From assembly GCF_030499535.1 (NCBI RefSeq), contig NZ_JASTLB010000001.1, positions 682,001 through 746,000 on the forward strand: a stretch of 64,000 bases of DNA, given 5' to 3'. Origin of the DNA: Streptomyces sp. TG1A-8. Lineage in GTDB: Bacteria > Actinomycetota > Actinomycetes > Streptomycetales > Streptomycetaceae. The position numbers were made by a program, and so were the translations under genes. This document shows, in pieces, positions 50,321 through 59,238 of this stretch (position 1 is its first letter; every line of letters starts with the position of its first letter). Under the pieces are notes generated by a model that saw nothing but the letters and a program-made list of their open reading frames with translations, was not told where the DNA came from and did not search any database.

Positions 50321-52105
50321 TCAGCGGATGCCGTGGGTCTGGAGCCATGTCTCCAGCAGCGCGACCTGCCACAGTGTGTTCGCTCCTCGCCTGGTCCGGT
50401 GCTCGTTGGGTGCCGCGAGCAGCTCGGCGACGTACTCCTGGCGGAAGACGCCGCGCTCCTTCGCCTCCGGGGAGGTGAGGGTCTCGCGGACCCGCTGCAG
50501 GACCGGGCCCGCCATGTGCTTGATCGCGGGGACCGGGAAGTAGCCCTTGGGCCGGTCGACGACCTCCCGGGGCAGGACCTTGCGTCCGGCCGCCTTCAGG
50601 ATGCCCTTGCCGCCGTCGGCGAGCTTCAGTTCGGGCGGGCAGGCCGCGGCCAGCTCGACCAGTTCGTGGTCGAGGAAGGGCACCCGGGCCTCCAGGCCCC
50701 AGTCCATCGTCATGTTGTCGACGCGCTTGACGGGGTCGTCGACCATCATCACGTGCGTGTCCAGCCGCAGGTCGGCGTCCAGGGCCGTCTCGGCCCCCTC
50801 GGCCGCCATGTGGGCGCGCACGAACTCGGCGGAGGCGTCCTCGGCGGCCAGCAGGCCGGGTTCGAGGATGCGGGCGAGATCGGCGTGGGACCGGTCGAAG
50901 TAGGTGTCGACGTACGCGTCGGCGGCGCTCTGCCGGGGCACGCCCGCCATCGCCGGGTACCAGTGGTAGCCGGCGAACACCTCGTCGGCGCCCTGGCCGC
51001 TCTGCACGACCTTGACCTCCTTGGCGACCTGCTCGGACAGCAGGTGGAAGGCCACCACGTCGTGGCTCATCATGGGCTCGCTCATGGCGCGCACCGCTGC
51101 CTCCAGAGCTCCGGAGACCCGGTCGGAGGGGACCATGAGCTGGTGGTGGCGGGTGTCGAAGTGCCGGGCCACGAGGTCGGAGTAGTGGAACTCGTCGCCC
51201 TCCTCGCCGCCCTCGGACTCGAAGCCGACGCTGAAGGTCGCGAGGTCGTCCTGCCCCTGCTCGGCCAGCAGGGCCACGATGAGGCTGGAGTCCAGCCCGC
51301 CGGAGAGCAGCACGCCGACGGGCACGTCGGCGACCATGCGGCGGCGCACGGCGGTGCGCAGCGCGTCCAGTACGGCGTCCGTCCAGTCGTCCGCGCCCAG
51401 TGCCGCGTACTCGGCGCGGCGGGTGTACGAGGGCTGCCAGTAGCAGTGGTCGCGCCGGGTGCCGTCGGGCTCGACGGTCCGCACGGTGGCCGGGGGCAGC
51501 TTGCGCACGCCGTTCAGGACGGTGTGGGGCGCGGCGACGGTCGCGTGCCAGCTGAAGTACTGGTGCAGGGCCACCGGGTCGAGCGAGGTGTCGACGCCGC
51601 CGCCCGCGAGCAGCGCGGGCAGGGAGGAGGCGAACCGGAGCCGGTCGGGCGTCTCGGCCAGGTACAGCGGCTTGATGCCGAGCCGGTCGCGGGCCAGCAC
51701 GACCCGCCCGGTGTCCTGCTCGACGATCACGAAGGCGAACATGCCGTAGAAGCGGTCGACGCAGTCGGCGCCCCACTGCGCGTAGGCCTTGAGCACCACC
51801 TCGGTGTCGGAGTCCGAGAAGAAGTGGTGGCCCAGGCCGCGCAGTTCGTCGCGCAGTTCCCGGTAGTTGTAGATGCAGCCGTTGAAGACGCCGGCGATCC
51901 GGGCGCGGGGGTCGGACATGGGCTGGGCGCCGGTCTCCGACAAGTCGATGATCTTCAGCCGACGGTGGCCGAGGGCGACCGCTCCCTGGGACCAGACGCC
52001 CCGGCCGTCGGGGCCCCGGGGGGCGAGCCGGTCGGTCATCCGTTCCACGGCCGCCAGGTCGGGGCGTTCGCCGTCGAACCGTATCTCTCCGCTGAGTCCG
52101 CACAT
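50321..52105 (-). CDS. asparagine synthase-like amidotransferase (N-acetylglutaminylglutamine-amide type)
   Basis: A 594-aa class II glutamine amidotransferase. The N-terminal nucleophile Cys2 (MCGLSGEI) and the glutaminase motifs PRGPDGRG, GHRRLKIIDLS and FNGCIYNYRELR are intact. The synthetase half has the ATP pyrophosphatase loop VLLSGGLDSSLI (about residues 262-273) and SGQGADEVFAGYHWYP. It uses glutamine nitrogen to amidate an ATP-activated carboxylate. The FNGCIYNY and WYP-type sequence resembles the AsnO/'trio' amidotransferases that make N-acetylglutaminylglutamine amide rather than asparagine synthetase (from recollection of the family). Its ATG shares a base with the stop of the 48-aa gene upstream (TGATG). 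Confidence 0.85.
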   Translation of the reverse strand: MCGLSGEIRFDGERPDLAAVERMTDRLAPRGPDGRGVWSQGAVALGHRRLKIIDLSETGAQPMSDPRARIAGVFNGCIYNYRELRDELRGLGHHFFSDSDTEVVLKAYAQWGADCVDRFYGMFAFVIVEQDTGRVVLARDRLGIKPLYLAETPDRLRFASSLPALLAGGGVDTSLDPVALHQYFSWHATVAAPHTVLNGVRKLPPATVRTVEPDGTRRDHCYWQPSYTRRAEYAALGADDWTDAVLDALRTAVRRRMVADVPVGVLLSGGLDSSLIVALLAEQGQDDLATFSVGFESEGGEEGDEFHYSDLVARHFDTRHHQLMVPSDRVSGALEAAVRAMSEPMMSHDVVAFHLLSEQVAKEVKVVQSGQGADEVFAGYHWYPAMAGVPRQSAADAYVDTYFDRSHADLARILEPGLLAAEDASAEFVRAHMAAEGAETALDADLRLDTHVMMVDDPVKRVDNMTMDWGLEARVPFLDHELVELAAACPPELKLADGGKGILKAAGRKVLPREVVDRPKGYFPVPAIKHMAGPVLQRVRETLTSPEAKERGVFRQEYVAELLAAPNEHRTRRGANTLWQVALLETWLQTHGIR

Positions 52106-52251
52106 CAGAGGCGCCCCTTCTCCCGGTCCGCGGTGCGTCCCGGACCCGCCGGGCGGCTCCGGGCCGGGCGTCGCGGCCCGGGGGCGCCGGCCGGGACGGC
52201 GGACGCCGGGTGCGGGTGGTCGGAGGTGGCGGGGTGCTGCCTACTGGACAT
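52105..52251 (-). CDS. 48-residue peptide coupled to the amidotransferase
   Basis: A short ORF starting at the ATG at 52251, with a strong GAAGGAGAG purine run upstream, and ending in TGATG overlapping the amidotransferase start. The peptide begins MSSRQHPATSDHPHP, has an Ala/Pro/Gly-rich middle with many Arg, and ends DREKGRL. It has no Cys, no membrane segment and no signal peptide. The ribosome site and stop-start overlap argue that it is translated. It could be a substrate peptide, a small partner protein, or just a leader that delivers ribosomes to the next gene. I recognise no family. Confidence 0.55.
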   Translation of the reverse strand: MSSRQHPATSDHPHPASAVPAGAPGPRRPARSRPAGPGRTADREKGRL

Positions 52252-52325
52252 GACGGTCTGACTCTCCTTCGTCACTCGGGGGTGCCGGCACGGTGGGGGG
52301 GTGCGGCGGGCCGGGAGCGCGGTGC

Positions 52326-53519
52326 TCAGGCGCTCGGGCTCGGGGCGGCCGGCCTGCGGACGGGACCGCGCACACGTCCGGCGCCCACCGGCGCGGTCCG
52401 GTGCGGGGGGCGGGCGGCCGCGCGCCGCGTTCCGCGGTCGCCGCGGGTCTCGGCCACCATCAGGTCGACGCTGGCGAGGAGGTCCTCGGCCTGGGCCGTC
52501 CGGCGCAGGCGGTGGGCGGCGCTGCCGGCCTCCAGGGCCTCCTCCAGGAGCGTGCTCACGGTGTCCCAGTCGCCGGAGGCCTCCAGCGCGGGGCGCAGCC
52601 GGGCCAGCATGCCGCGCAGCACCACGGGGGCGGGGGCCGCGCGGTGCGCGACCGGGTCGACCAGGGGGCCTTCGAGACCGGAGCGCGCGGCCCGCCAGGC
52701 GGCGGCGCGCAGCCGGTCGTGGCGGCCGTCGCACAGCGGGCCGTCCGCGCGTTCCAGGCGCTCGCAGGCGTCGCGCACCAGCGCGCGGAACAGCCCGGCG
52801 ACCAGTACCACGGTCTCCGCGCGCGGACAGGCGTCGCAGATGCGCAGCTCCAGCGTGCCCTGGTGGGCCGAGGGCCGCACGTCGTGGTAGACCATGCCGG
52901 CGTCGGTGATGACACCGGAGTCGATCAGCTCCGCGAGGGCCGCGTCGTAGGCGGCGGCGTCCGGGTGGCAGCCGGCCGGGCCGGCGGTGGGCCAGCGCTG
53001 CCAGAGCATGGTCCGCCAACTGGCGTAGCCGGTGTCCGAGCCGAGCCAGAACGGGGAGCTGGCGGAGAGGGCCAGCAGCGGCGGCAGCCACGGCGAGACC
53101 AGGCACATGGCGCGGACGGCGGTGTCGCGGTCGGGCACGTCGACGTGCACCTGCGCGCTGCAGATGAGCTGTTCGTCGGCGACCAGGCGGTAGTCGTCGA
53201 CCATGCGCTGGTAGCGCGGGTCGGCGGTGACGTCCCGCGGGGTGACGCGGGCCAGCGGCACGGTGCCGGCCGCCACGACGGCGAGGCCGAGGTCGGCGGC
53301 GGCCGTGTCCAGGGCGCGCCGGGCCGAGGACAGGTCGGCGTACAGACCGTCCAGCGTGGCGTGCACGCCGCTGTTGCGCTCCACGACCGAGCGCTGCAGT
53401 TCACCGGTGAATCCGGGTCTGCCGAGCCGGCCGAGCAGTTCCCCGGCGCGTGGGACGAGCCGCCCGCTCTCCACGTCCAGTACGTGAAACTCTTCTTCTG
53501 CCCCAAGGCGCGGCGTCAC
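52326..53519 (-). CDS. carboxylate-amine ligase, GCS2/YbdK family
   Basis: A 397-aa ATP-dependent ligase of the glutamate-cysteine ligase 2 fold, which joins an amino acid gamma- or alpha-carboxylate to an amine. Motifs: LGAEEEFHVLD at residues 5-15 (the family's acidic metal site), ADEQLICSAQVHVDVPDRD, LSASSPFWLGSDTGYASWRT, and the tail segment DVRPSAHQGTLELRICD. An Arg/Pro-rich C-terminal tail of about 35 residues looks disordered. The GTG at 53519 has GGGGAGAA about 5 nt upstream. It is the first gene of the leftward operon with the 48-aa peptide, the amidotransferase and the S9 peptidase. The true substrate is unknown; E. coli YbdK has only weak glutamate-cysteine ligase activity. Confidence 0.88.
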   Translation of the reverse strand: MTPRLGAEEEFHVLDVESGRLVPRAGELLGRLGRPGFTGELQRSVVERNSGVHATLDGLYADLSSARRALDTAAADLGLAVVAAGTVPLARVTPRDVTADPRYQRMVDDYRLVADEQLICSAQVHVDVPDRDTAVRAMCLVSPWLPPLLALSASSPFWLGSDTGYASWRTMLWQRWPTAGPAGCHPDAAAYDAALAELIDSGVITDAGMVYHDVRPSAHQGTLELRICDACPRAETVVLVAGLFRALVRDACERLERADGPLCDGRHDRLRAAAWRAARSGLEGPLVDPVAHRAAPAPVVLRGMLARLRPALEASGDWDTVSTLLEEALEAGSAAHRLRRTAQAEDLLASVDLMVAETRGDRGTRRAAARPPHRTAPVGAGRVRGPVRRPAAPSPSA

Positions 53520-53942
53520 GGCTTCTCCCCTGTGCGTAGACAACAGCCGCCGACGCGCGGCGCCCGCTGGGCGCCGCCGGCCGGCCGACGTCGCCCGAGT
53601 TCCCCGATCAGCCGTTGACAAGCATGTTCACGCGCCGTATGTGACCCCTCACTCTCATGTGAGCGGGTGCGGTCGCCGGGGAGTCACCGGCCTGCGGCCC
53701 ACCCCGGCGCCCACGGCCGCGACCAGCGGCGCCGCGCACGCGGTGAAGACCAGGCCCGCCTCGCGCACCCCCAGCGCCACCGCCAGCGCGCCCACGGCGA
53801 CGAGCGGCGAAGACGCCCGCCGCGGCCGGGTATCCCGGGCGGCGGGCGTGCCGGTGCGTCCCGGCGCCGCCGTTGGCCACACCCCATCATGGGCACGCCG
53901 CCCCCACTGCCGGAGGACGGCGCTCCCCGCGCGGGCCGGACT
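53520..53942. other. 423-bp intergenic region with candidate promoter
   Basis: Lies between the ligase start and the end of the LAxTG protein gene, both on the minus strand. A perfect TTGACA (53615-53620) is followed after 17 bp by TATGTG (53638-53643), on the plus strand, then by CTCAC-tctcat-GTGAG (53648-53663). No gene follows on that strand nearby, so the promoter may be chance. A 75-codon minus-strand frame at 53655-53882 has a hydrophobic middle but no ribosome site and is not called. Confidence 0.35.
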
Positions 53943-55181
53943 TCAGCGGCGGGCCGTCCGGGCGCCCCGGCGCCGGGCGGCGGCGAACAGCAGGCCGCCG
54001 AGCGCCGCCGAGCCGGCGGCACCGGCGGCCACCAGCCCGGTGCCGTCGCTGCCCGTGGCGGCGAGGCTGCCGCCGGCCGGGGTGCCGGCCGGACCGCCCG
54101 TGGCACTGCCGCCCGTGTCACTCCCGGCCGTGGCGCTCGCCGGCGTCGGTGCCGGGGTGCCGGAACCGCCCGTGGACTGGCCGTGCGGGTCGTTGCCGGT
54201 GCCGCCCGTGCCGGAGCCGCCGTCCGTCTCCCCGCCCCCGGAGGTGCCGGTGCCCGGGTCGTGGTCGTCGGTGACGTCGACGGCGAGGTACGCCGTGTCG
54301 TTGGCCGGGTTCTCGTCGTACGCCTGGTGGATTCCGTAGACGGAGGAAGCGGTCACCGCGCCCTTGGTGTCGTGGGCGTGCCCGCCGATCCTCAGCACGA
54401 AGTCGTACGCGAGCGACTGGCCGACCTCGATGGTGTTGTCGTCGTGCCAGCACACGTACGTGGAGTGGCCGGGTTCGGACGGCCCGGTCGGCGCGTCGAT
54501 CCCGAACGGGGCGCACTCCTCGGGGACGTCGACGGCCTCGGTGCCCGGCGGGATGTGCACCATCAGGCCCGGCTGGTCGTCGCTCTCCTGGTTGTGGATC
54601 CAACCGGGGCCGTCGTTGCGCAGGGTGGCCCTGACGGTCACGCGGCTGCCGCGCCGCCCCTCGGCCCGGTCCCCGATCGCGACGAGGTCGGCGGTGCTGT
54701 CCGCGGTCAGCGGCAGCCGGCGGTAGCTGTCGCCGTACCCCTCCGCCGCCGGGGCCGCGCCGGTGGAGGAGGTGCCGTACTCGACGGACTCCAGCAGCGC
54801 CTCGGGCAGCGCCTTGAACCGGACGGGCGTGCTGACGGAGGCGCCGGGTGCGATGGCCGTGGCCAGCTCGCACCGCGCCTGCCTGACCTGGCCGGCGAGG
54901 GTCGAGTAGGTGCAGCCGGGAACCGGCTCCGGGAAGTCGAGGCCGCGGGTCAGCCGGATCTGGAAGGTGACGCGGTCCGCGGCCGCCGTGCCCTCGTTGG
55001 TGATCGTGACGGACCGGTCGTACACGTCGCCCGGCCTGGGCGTGGCGCTCGGCAGCGACGAGACGACCAGGTCGGGTGCGGTGTCCTCGGCGTGGGCCGC
55101 GGGGGCGGCGAGGGCGGGAACGCCGATGCCGATCGCTGCGGCTGCCACGGCTGCTGCCGCGGGCGGGAGGTGTGGACGCAC
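53943..55181 (-). CDS. secreted LAxTG-anchored cell-wall protein
   Basis: A 412-aa surface protein. A signal peptide covers residues 1 to about 31 ([19 protein letters not shown], cut near AAHAE). Two Ig/CARDB-like beta domains follow ([18 protein letters not shown] with [16 protein letters not shown]; later [17 protein letters not shown]), with one likely disulfide each (C-x-many-C pairs). A Gly/Thr/Ser-rich spacer spans about 305-365, and the C-terminus is a sorting signal: LAATGS, hydrophobic stretch, then [10 protein letters not shown]. LAxTG is the motif used by class E sortases in Streptomyces (established). No sortase gene is in the window. The GTG at 55181 has GAGGAG 8 nt upstream. 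Ligand unknown. Confidence 0.9.
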   Translation of the reverse strand: MRPHLPPAAAAVAAAAIGIGVPALAAPAAHAEDTAPDLVVSSLPSATPRPGDVYDRSVTITNEGTAAADRVTFQIRLTRGLDFPEPVPGCTYSTLAGQVRQARCELATAIAPGASVSTPVRFKALPEALLESVEYGTSSTGAAPAAEGYGDSYRRLPLTADSTADLVAIGDRAEGRRGSRVTVRATLRNDGPGWIHNQESDDQPGLMVHIPPGTEAVDVPEECAPFGIDAPTGPSEPGHSTYVCWHDDNTIEVGQSLAYDFVLRIGGHAHDTKGAVTASSVYGIHQAYDENPANDTAYLAVDVTDDHDPGTGTSGGGETDGGSGTGGTGNDPHGQSTGGSGTPAPTPASATAGSDTGGSATGGPAGTPAGGSLAATGSDGTGLVAAGAAGSAALGGLLFAAARRRGARTARR

Positions 55182-55393
55182 GGTGGGTCTCCTCGTCGGA
55201 ACCGGATGGGCGGCGACCGGGGCGGATCACCGCCGGCCGGTCATGTCCTGGACACCCGGGGAGCCCCTTTGGTTGCCCTGGGGGCCGTCCCGGTCCGGCG
55301 GCGGGACGCGGCGGGCCGGGCCGGGGCGACACCGGGCTCCCGGACGGGGACCTTCCGTACGGGGCCGCGCCGGGCACCGGTAGGTTGATCACC

Positions 55394-55885
55394 ATGAGCG
55401 ACAACGTCTACTTCGACATCACCATCAACGACGAGCCGGCCGGCCGGATCGTGTTCAAACTGTTCGACGACGTGGTGCCCCGGACCACGAAGAACTTCCG
55501 CGAGCTGGCCACCGGTGAGCACGGCTACGGTTACGCCGGTTCCTCGTTCCACCGGATCATCCCCCAGTTCATGCTGCAGGGCGGCGACTTCACGCGCGGC
55601 AACGGCACCGGCGGCCGGAGCATCTACGGCGAGAAGTTCGCGGACGAGAACTTCACCCTCAAGCACGACCGCCCCTACCTGCTGAGCATGGCGAACGCGG
55701 GCCCGAACACCAACGGCTCGCAGTTCTTCGTCACCACGGTCGTCACGTCCTGGCTCGACGGCAAGCACGTGGTCTTCGGCGAGGTCGTCGAGGGCAAGGA
55801 GATCGTCGACCGGATCGAGTCCCTGGGCAGCGGGAGCGGAACGCCCGGCGCGAAGGTCACGATCGCCGCGAGCGGCACGGTCTGA
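55394..55885 (+). CDS. ppiA: cyclophilin-type peptidyl-prolyl cis-trans isomerase
   Basis: A 163-aa single-domain cyclophilin that speeds proline cis-trans turns during protein folding; with no signal peptide it is cytoplasmic. The active-site motifs are all present: [20 protein letters not shown] (catalytic Arg and Phe), [18 protein letters not shown] in [14 protein letters not shown]. Length is typical. The ATG at 55394 has AGG about 8 nt upstream. The divergent LAxTG gene starts 212 bp away. A very strong hairpin follows the gene. Confidence 0.96.
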   Translation: MSDNVYFDITINDEPAGRIVFKLFDDVVPRTTKNFRELATGEHGYGYAGSSFHRIIPQFMLQGGDFTRGNGTGGRSIYGEKFADENFTLKHDRPYLLSMANAGPNTNGSQFFVTTVVTSWLDGKHVVFGEVVEGKEIVDRIESLGSGSGTPGAKVTIAASGTV

Positions 55886-55947
55886 CCGGTACCGGTACCG
55901 GGCGACCGGGTCCGCCGTCCCCCGGCGGACCCGCCGCCCGTCCGCGG

Positions 55948-56008
55948 CGGCCGGTCCCCGGACGGGAACGCCCCGGTTCCGGGGGCGTTCCCGTCCGGGG
56001 ACCGGCCG
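55948..56008. terminator. 27-bp perfect-stem hairpin, bidirectional terminator
   Basis: Arms at 55948-55974 and 55982-56008 pair perfectly around a 7-nt loop. It lies between the ends of the convergent cyclophilin and glycosyltransferase genes, so it can stop both transcripts. It has no T-run. Confidence 0.85.
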
Positions 56009-56040
56009 GCGCGCGGTCGTGCCCGTCCCCGCCGGCCGGG

Positions 56041-57213
56041 TCACGACCGGCCGGGCGGAGCCTGGACGCGGGGGCCGGCGAGGTCCGCCACGCACGCCAG
56101 GGCATCGGCCCTGAACAGCTCCCGCGCGCGGGCGGTGCGGCGCCTGCGCTCCGGGCCGGACGGCCGCAGCCGGTCGAGCGCGGCCGGCAGGTCCGCGGCG
56201 CGCGCGGCGAACTCCGACAGTCCCGCCGCGGCCATCCGCCGCACGCCCTCCGCCCCGTGCCCGGGCAGCGGGCGGTACCCCACCACCGGCAGCCGTGCGG
56301 CGAGCGCCTGGACGGCGGTCTGCCCGGCGGCGTTGTCGACCAGGGCGTACGAGGCCCCCATCAGCGCGGGCATGTCGGCCACCCAGCCCAGGGCCACGGC
56401 TCCGGGAAGTCCGGCGAGCCGGCCGAGGAGGCGCTCGTTGCGCCCGCACAGCAGCACGGGCAGGAAGCCGGCCGACGCCAGCAGCCGGGCCGTGCCGGCG
56501 GCGTGCGACAGGGCTCCCCAGGCGCCGGCGGAGACCAGGACGGGCGGGCGGCCCGGAGCGCGCCGGTCGAACCACTCGCGCCGGCGGGCCGACGGGGCAC
56601 CCGGCGGGGCGAAGAACCCGGGGGCGACGACCGGCCCCGTCGTGCGCACCCGGGACTCGACCGCACGCCGGACCTCGCGCGCCGCCTCGTCGGTCAGGCA
56701 CAGGTAGTGGTCGTTGCCCGGGTGCAGCCAGTGCCGGTGCACGGCGAAGTCCAGCAGGAACACGGCGCTCGGGACGTCGAGCCCGCCCCGGCCGCGCAGG
56801 TGGCCGGTCAGCTGGGCCGCGAGGTGGAAGACGGGCACCACCACGTCGGCGCCGAACCGGTCCACCCGTTCGCGCAGCCGGTCACCGGCCAGCCGGGCCA
56901 GCGGGACGCCGCTGGGGCGGGCTCCGGGCCCCGGACGCATGAACGTCCGGTACAGGCCCGCGTACGCCCAGGGAGCGTGCCGCACCGACGCCTGGTAGCA
57001 CTGGCGCAGGGCCGCCCCCAGGCCGCGGGGCAGCAGCTGGAGGACGTCCACGACGCGGGCTTCGTGGCCCTGGACCCGGGCGCGCCGGGCGAGTTCGCCC
57101 GCCACCGTGTCGTGTCCGGCGCCCATGCCCGCGCTGACGACGAGGATCCGCCGGGGCCCGCCGCGCGGGAGCGCGGGCCGGCCGGGTCCGGGGGAGCAGT
57201 CACGCACGTCCAC
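56041..57213 (-). CDS. MGDG synthase-like glycosyltransferase
   Basis: A 390-aa GT-B glycosyltransferase related to monogalactosyldiacylglycerol/diglucosyldiacylglycerol synthases (GT28-like). The N-terminal half has the family start RRILVVSAGMGAGHDTVAGE (about residues 21-40) and VVDVLQLLPRGLG, followed by a membrane-facing segment YQASVRHAPWAYAGLYRTFM. The C-terminal half holds the sugar-nucleotide site: VLVSAGAWGALSHAAGTARL, LLCGRNERLLGRL, GWVADMPALMGASYALVDNA, then GQTAVQALAARLPVVGYRPL. The GTG at 57213 is used. The acceptor could be diacylglycerol or a polyprenol-type lipid; sequence alone does not decide. A short-chain dehydrogenase diverges 200 bp away. Confidence 0.82.
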   Translation of the reverse strand: MDVRDCSPGPGRPALPRGGPRRILVVSAGMGAGHDTVAGELARRARVQGHEARVVDVLQLLPRGLGAALRQCYQASVRHAPWAYAGLYRTFMRPGPGARPSGVPLARLAGDRLRERVDRFGADVVVPVFHLAAQLTGHLRGRGGLDVPSAVFLLDFAVHRHWLHPGNDHYLCLTDEAAREVRRAVESRVRTTGPVVAPGFFAPPGAPSARRREWFDRRAPGRPPVLVSAGAWGALSHAAGTARLLASAGFLPVLLCGRNERLLGRLAGLPGAVALGWVADMPALMGASYALVDNAAGQTAVQALAARLPVVGYRPLPGHGAEGVRRMAAAGLSEFAARAADLPAALDRLRPSGPERRRRTARARELFRADALACVADLAGPRVQAPPGRS

Positions 57214-57413
57214 CGGGCGACCGTACCCCGCGGCGCGCGGGCCGGCGGGCCCGCGCGCGGGTGTCCGGCATGTCGCGTTTCATCCGAATGGCCAGTTGTG
57301 CGTTTCGCGGTCCGGCCCGGAGGATACTCCGGTCACTGCCCGCATCCCCCGACTCCGGGAACGTCGACTGCCCGGCCTCGTTTCCGCCTCCGTTCCCGCA
57401 GCGAGGTCACACC

Positions 57414-58262
57414 ATGTCCCAAGCGCCAGCCCGTGCAGGATCGGCGGCCCCCGCGTCACGGGCGACGGCCCCGGAGACCGGATCGGCGCGCCGGCTCGCG
57501 TCCCGGCCGGCCGCGCCCCTGGGCACGGCCCTGGTGACGGGCGCCTCGTCCGGGATCGGCGCGGCCGTGGCCCGCCGGCTCGCCGCGGACGGCGGCTGGG
57601 ACCTGGTGCTCAACGGGCGCGACACCGCCCGGCTGGAACGGGTCGCGGCCGAGGTGTCCGCCACGGCCCTCGCCGCCGACCTCCGCCTGCCCGACGCCGG
57701 CCGGGTGCTGGCCGAGTTCGCCCTGGAGCACACCGGCCGGGTGGACCTGCTGGTCGCCAGTGCGGGCATCGGCTGGGCGGGCGACTTCACCGCCATGCCC
57801 CGGCACGCCCTAGACGACGTGCTCCGGGTGGACGTGCTGGCCACGCTGCACCTCGTCCGGCAGGTGCTGCCGCACATGGTGGCGGCCGGGCGCGGGCGCG
57901 TCGTGCTGGTCGGATCCGTGGCGGGCTGCGTGGGCGTGCGGGGCGAGGCCGTGTACTCCGCCGCCAAGGCCGCCGTCGCCGCGTTCGCGGACGCGCTGCG
58001 CTACGAACTGCGCGGCACCGGCGTCGGGATCACCCTGGTCGTCCCGGGCGTGGTGGACACGCCGTTCTTCGACCGTCGTGGCGTGCCCTACCGGCGCACC
58101 CGGCCGAGGCCGGTGCCGCCCGAGCGGGTCGCGGACGCCGTGCGGACGGCCGTCCGGCGGGGCCGGGACGAGGTCTACGTGCCCGGCTGGGTGCGCCTGC
58201 CCGCCCGGGTGCGCGGCGCGGCACCCGGCCTGTACCGGCGGCTCGCCGCCCACTTCGGATAA
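57414..58262 (+). CDS. short-chain dehydrogenase/reductase
   Basis: A 282-aa classical SDR. After about 40 disordered Ala/Arg-rich residues come TGASSGIG (cofactor loop, about residues 43-50), LNGRDTARLERVA (an Arg suggests NADPH preference), ASAGIGWAGDF, the Ser of VLVGSVAGCVG and the catalytic YSAAK (about 182-186). The C-terminus is PGVVDTPFFDRRGVPYRR with a short extension. Substrate unknown. Six bases separate its stop from the DMT transporter start, so the two are co-translated. It diverges from the glycosyltransferase gene. Confidence 0.9.
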   Translation: MSQAPARAGSAAPASRATAPETGSARRLASRPAAPLGTALVTGASSGIGAAVARRLAADGGWDLVLNGRDTARLERVAAEVSATALAADLRLPDAGRVLAEFALEHTGRVDLLVASAGIGWAGDFTAMPRHALDDVLRVDVLATLHLVRQVLPHMVAAGRGRVVLVGSVAGCVGVRGEAVYSAAKAAVAAFADALRYELRGTGVGITLVVPGVVDTPFFDRRGVPYRRTRPRPVPPERVADAVRTAVRRGRDEVYVPGWVRLPARVRGAAPGLYRRLAAHFG

Positions 58263-58268
58263 CCGGCC

Positions 58269-59195
58269 GTGAGTGTCCTCACCGTCGTCCTGGCCCTGCT
58301 CGCGGCGCTGTCGAACGCGACCGCCTCCGTCCTGCAGCGGCGGGCCGCGGTGGACGAGGCGGACGACCGGCGCGGCGTCCGGTACGCGGTGCGCTGGCTG
58401 GCGCACCTGCTGCGGCGGCCGTACTGGCTGGCGGGGGCCGGCCTGCTCGCCCTGTCGGCGGTGCTGCAGGCCTGGGCGCTGTCCATGGGCGGCCTGTCGC
58501 TCGTGCAGCCGCTGCTCGCCAGTGAGCTGCTGTTCACCCTCCTCGTGGGCAGTCTGGTCTTCCGCCGGCGTCCGGAGGTGCGGACGTGGCTGGCGTTCGC
58601 GGCGCTGGCGGTCGGGCTGGCCCTCTTCCTGGGGGTGGCCTCGCCGTCGGCCGGGCGCTCCACCGCTCCCGCCGGGCGCTGGCTCGTGGCGGGCGGCCCG
58701 CTGCTGCTCGTGGTGGTGGTCCTCGTGCTGCTGGGCCGGCGGGCCCGGGGAGCACCGCGCGCGGCACTGTTCGGCCTGGCGTCCGCCGTCTCCTTCGCCG
58801 TCACCGCGGCGCTCGTCAAGGAGGTCGTGGGCGGGTTCGGACAGGGGGTGGCGGCCGTGCTGGCGCACTGGTCGCCGTACGCCACCGCGGTCGTCGGGCT
58901 CGTGGCCTTCCTGCTGCTGCAGAGCGCCTTCCGCGCCGGCACGCTGACGGCGTCCCAGCCCGCGCTGACCCTCGGCGACGCGGTGACCAGCGTGGCGCTG
59001 GGCTGGGTGCTCTTCGAGGAGCACATCGCCCTGGGGGTGCGGATCCTCCCCGAGGTCGTCGGCATCGCCCTGATCGGGGCGGGCAGCGTCGGCCTGGCCG
59101 GGGCCCCGTCGGTCAGCGGGGCCTGGGACACGGCGCCGGGGGCGGACCGGCGGACCGGGACGTCGGCCGGGGCCGGGCCCCCGGAGCGACGGTGA
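58269..59195 (+). CDS. DMT-superfamily (EamA-like) transporter
   Basis: A 308-aa membrane protein with about nine to ten hydrophobic helices. It starts VLTVVLALLAALSNATASVL, followed by the segment QRRAAVDEAD typical of this Streptomyces group. It has the two-repeat layout of drug/metabolite transporters (LSLVQPLLASELLFTLLVGS in the first half; TASQPALTLGDAVTSVALGW, VLFEEHIALG in the second). The cargo is unknown. The GTG start follows the SDR stop by 6 bp. A disordered Gly/Arg tail ends the protein. Confidence 0.85.
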   Translation: MSVLTVVLALLAALSNATASVLQRRAAVDEADDRRGVRYAVRWLAHLLRRPYWLAGAGLLALSAVLQAWALSMGGLSLVQPLLASELLFTLLVGSLVFRRRPEVRTWLAFAALAVGLALFLGVASPSAGRSTAPAGRWLVAGGPLLLVVVVLVLLGRRARGAPRAALFGLASAVSFAVTAALVKEVVGGFGQGVAAVLAHWSPYATAVVGLVAFLLLQSAFRAGTLTASQPALTLGDAVTSVALGWVLFEEHIALGVRILPEVVGIALIGAGSVGLAGAPSVSGAWDTAPGADRRTGTSAGAGPPERR

Positions 59196-59238
59196 CCCGC
59201 GCGGCGCGCGGGGACACCGGTGCCCGGTTCCCCGCGCG

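Noticed and set aside
50321..52105. Lasso-peptide cyclase reading for the asparagine synthase homologue
   Set aside because: The glutaminase Cys2 and its motifs are intact, and there is no RRE or B-protein-type protease next to it. The 48-aa peptide has no lasso-type core with a suitable acidic residue that I can define.
53655..53882. 75-codon minus-strand frame with a hydrophobic middle
   Set aside because: No ribosome site and a strong GC-composition bias that gives Ala/Val-rich frames by chance. It was left as part of the intergenic description.
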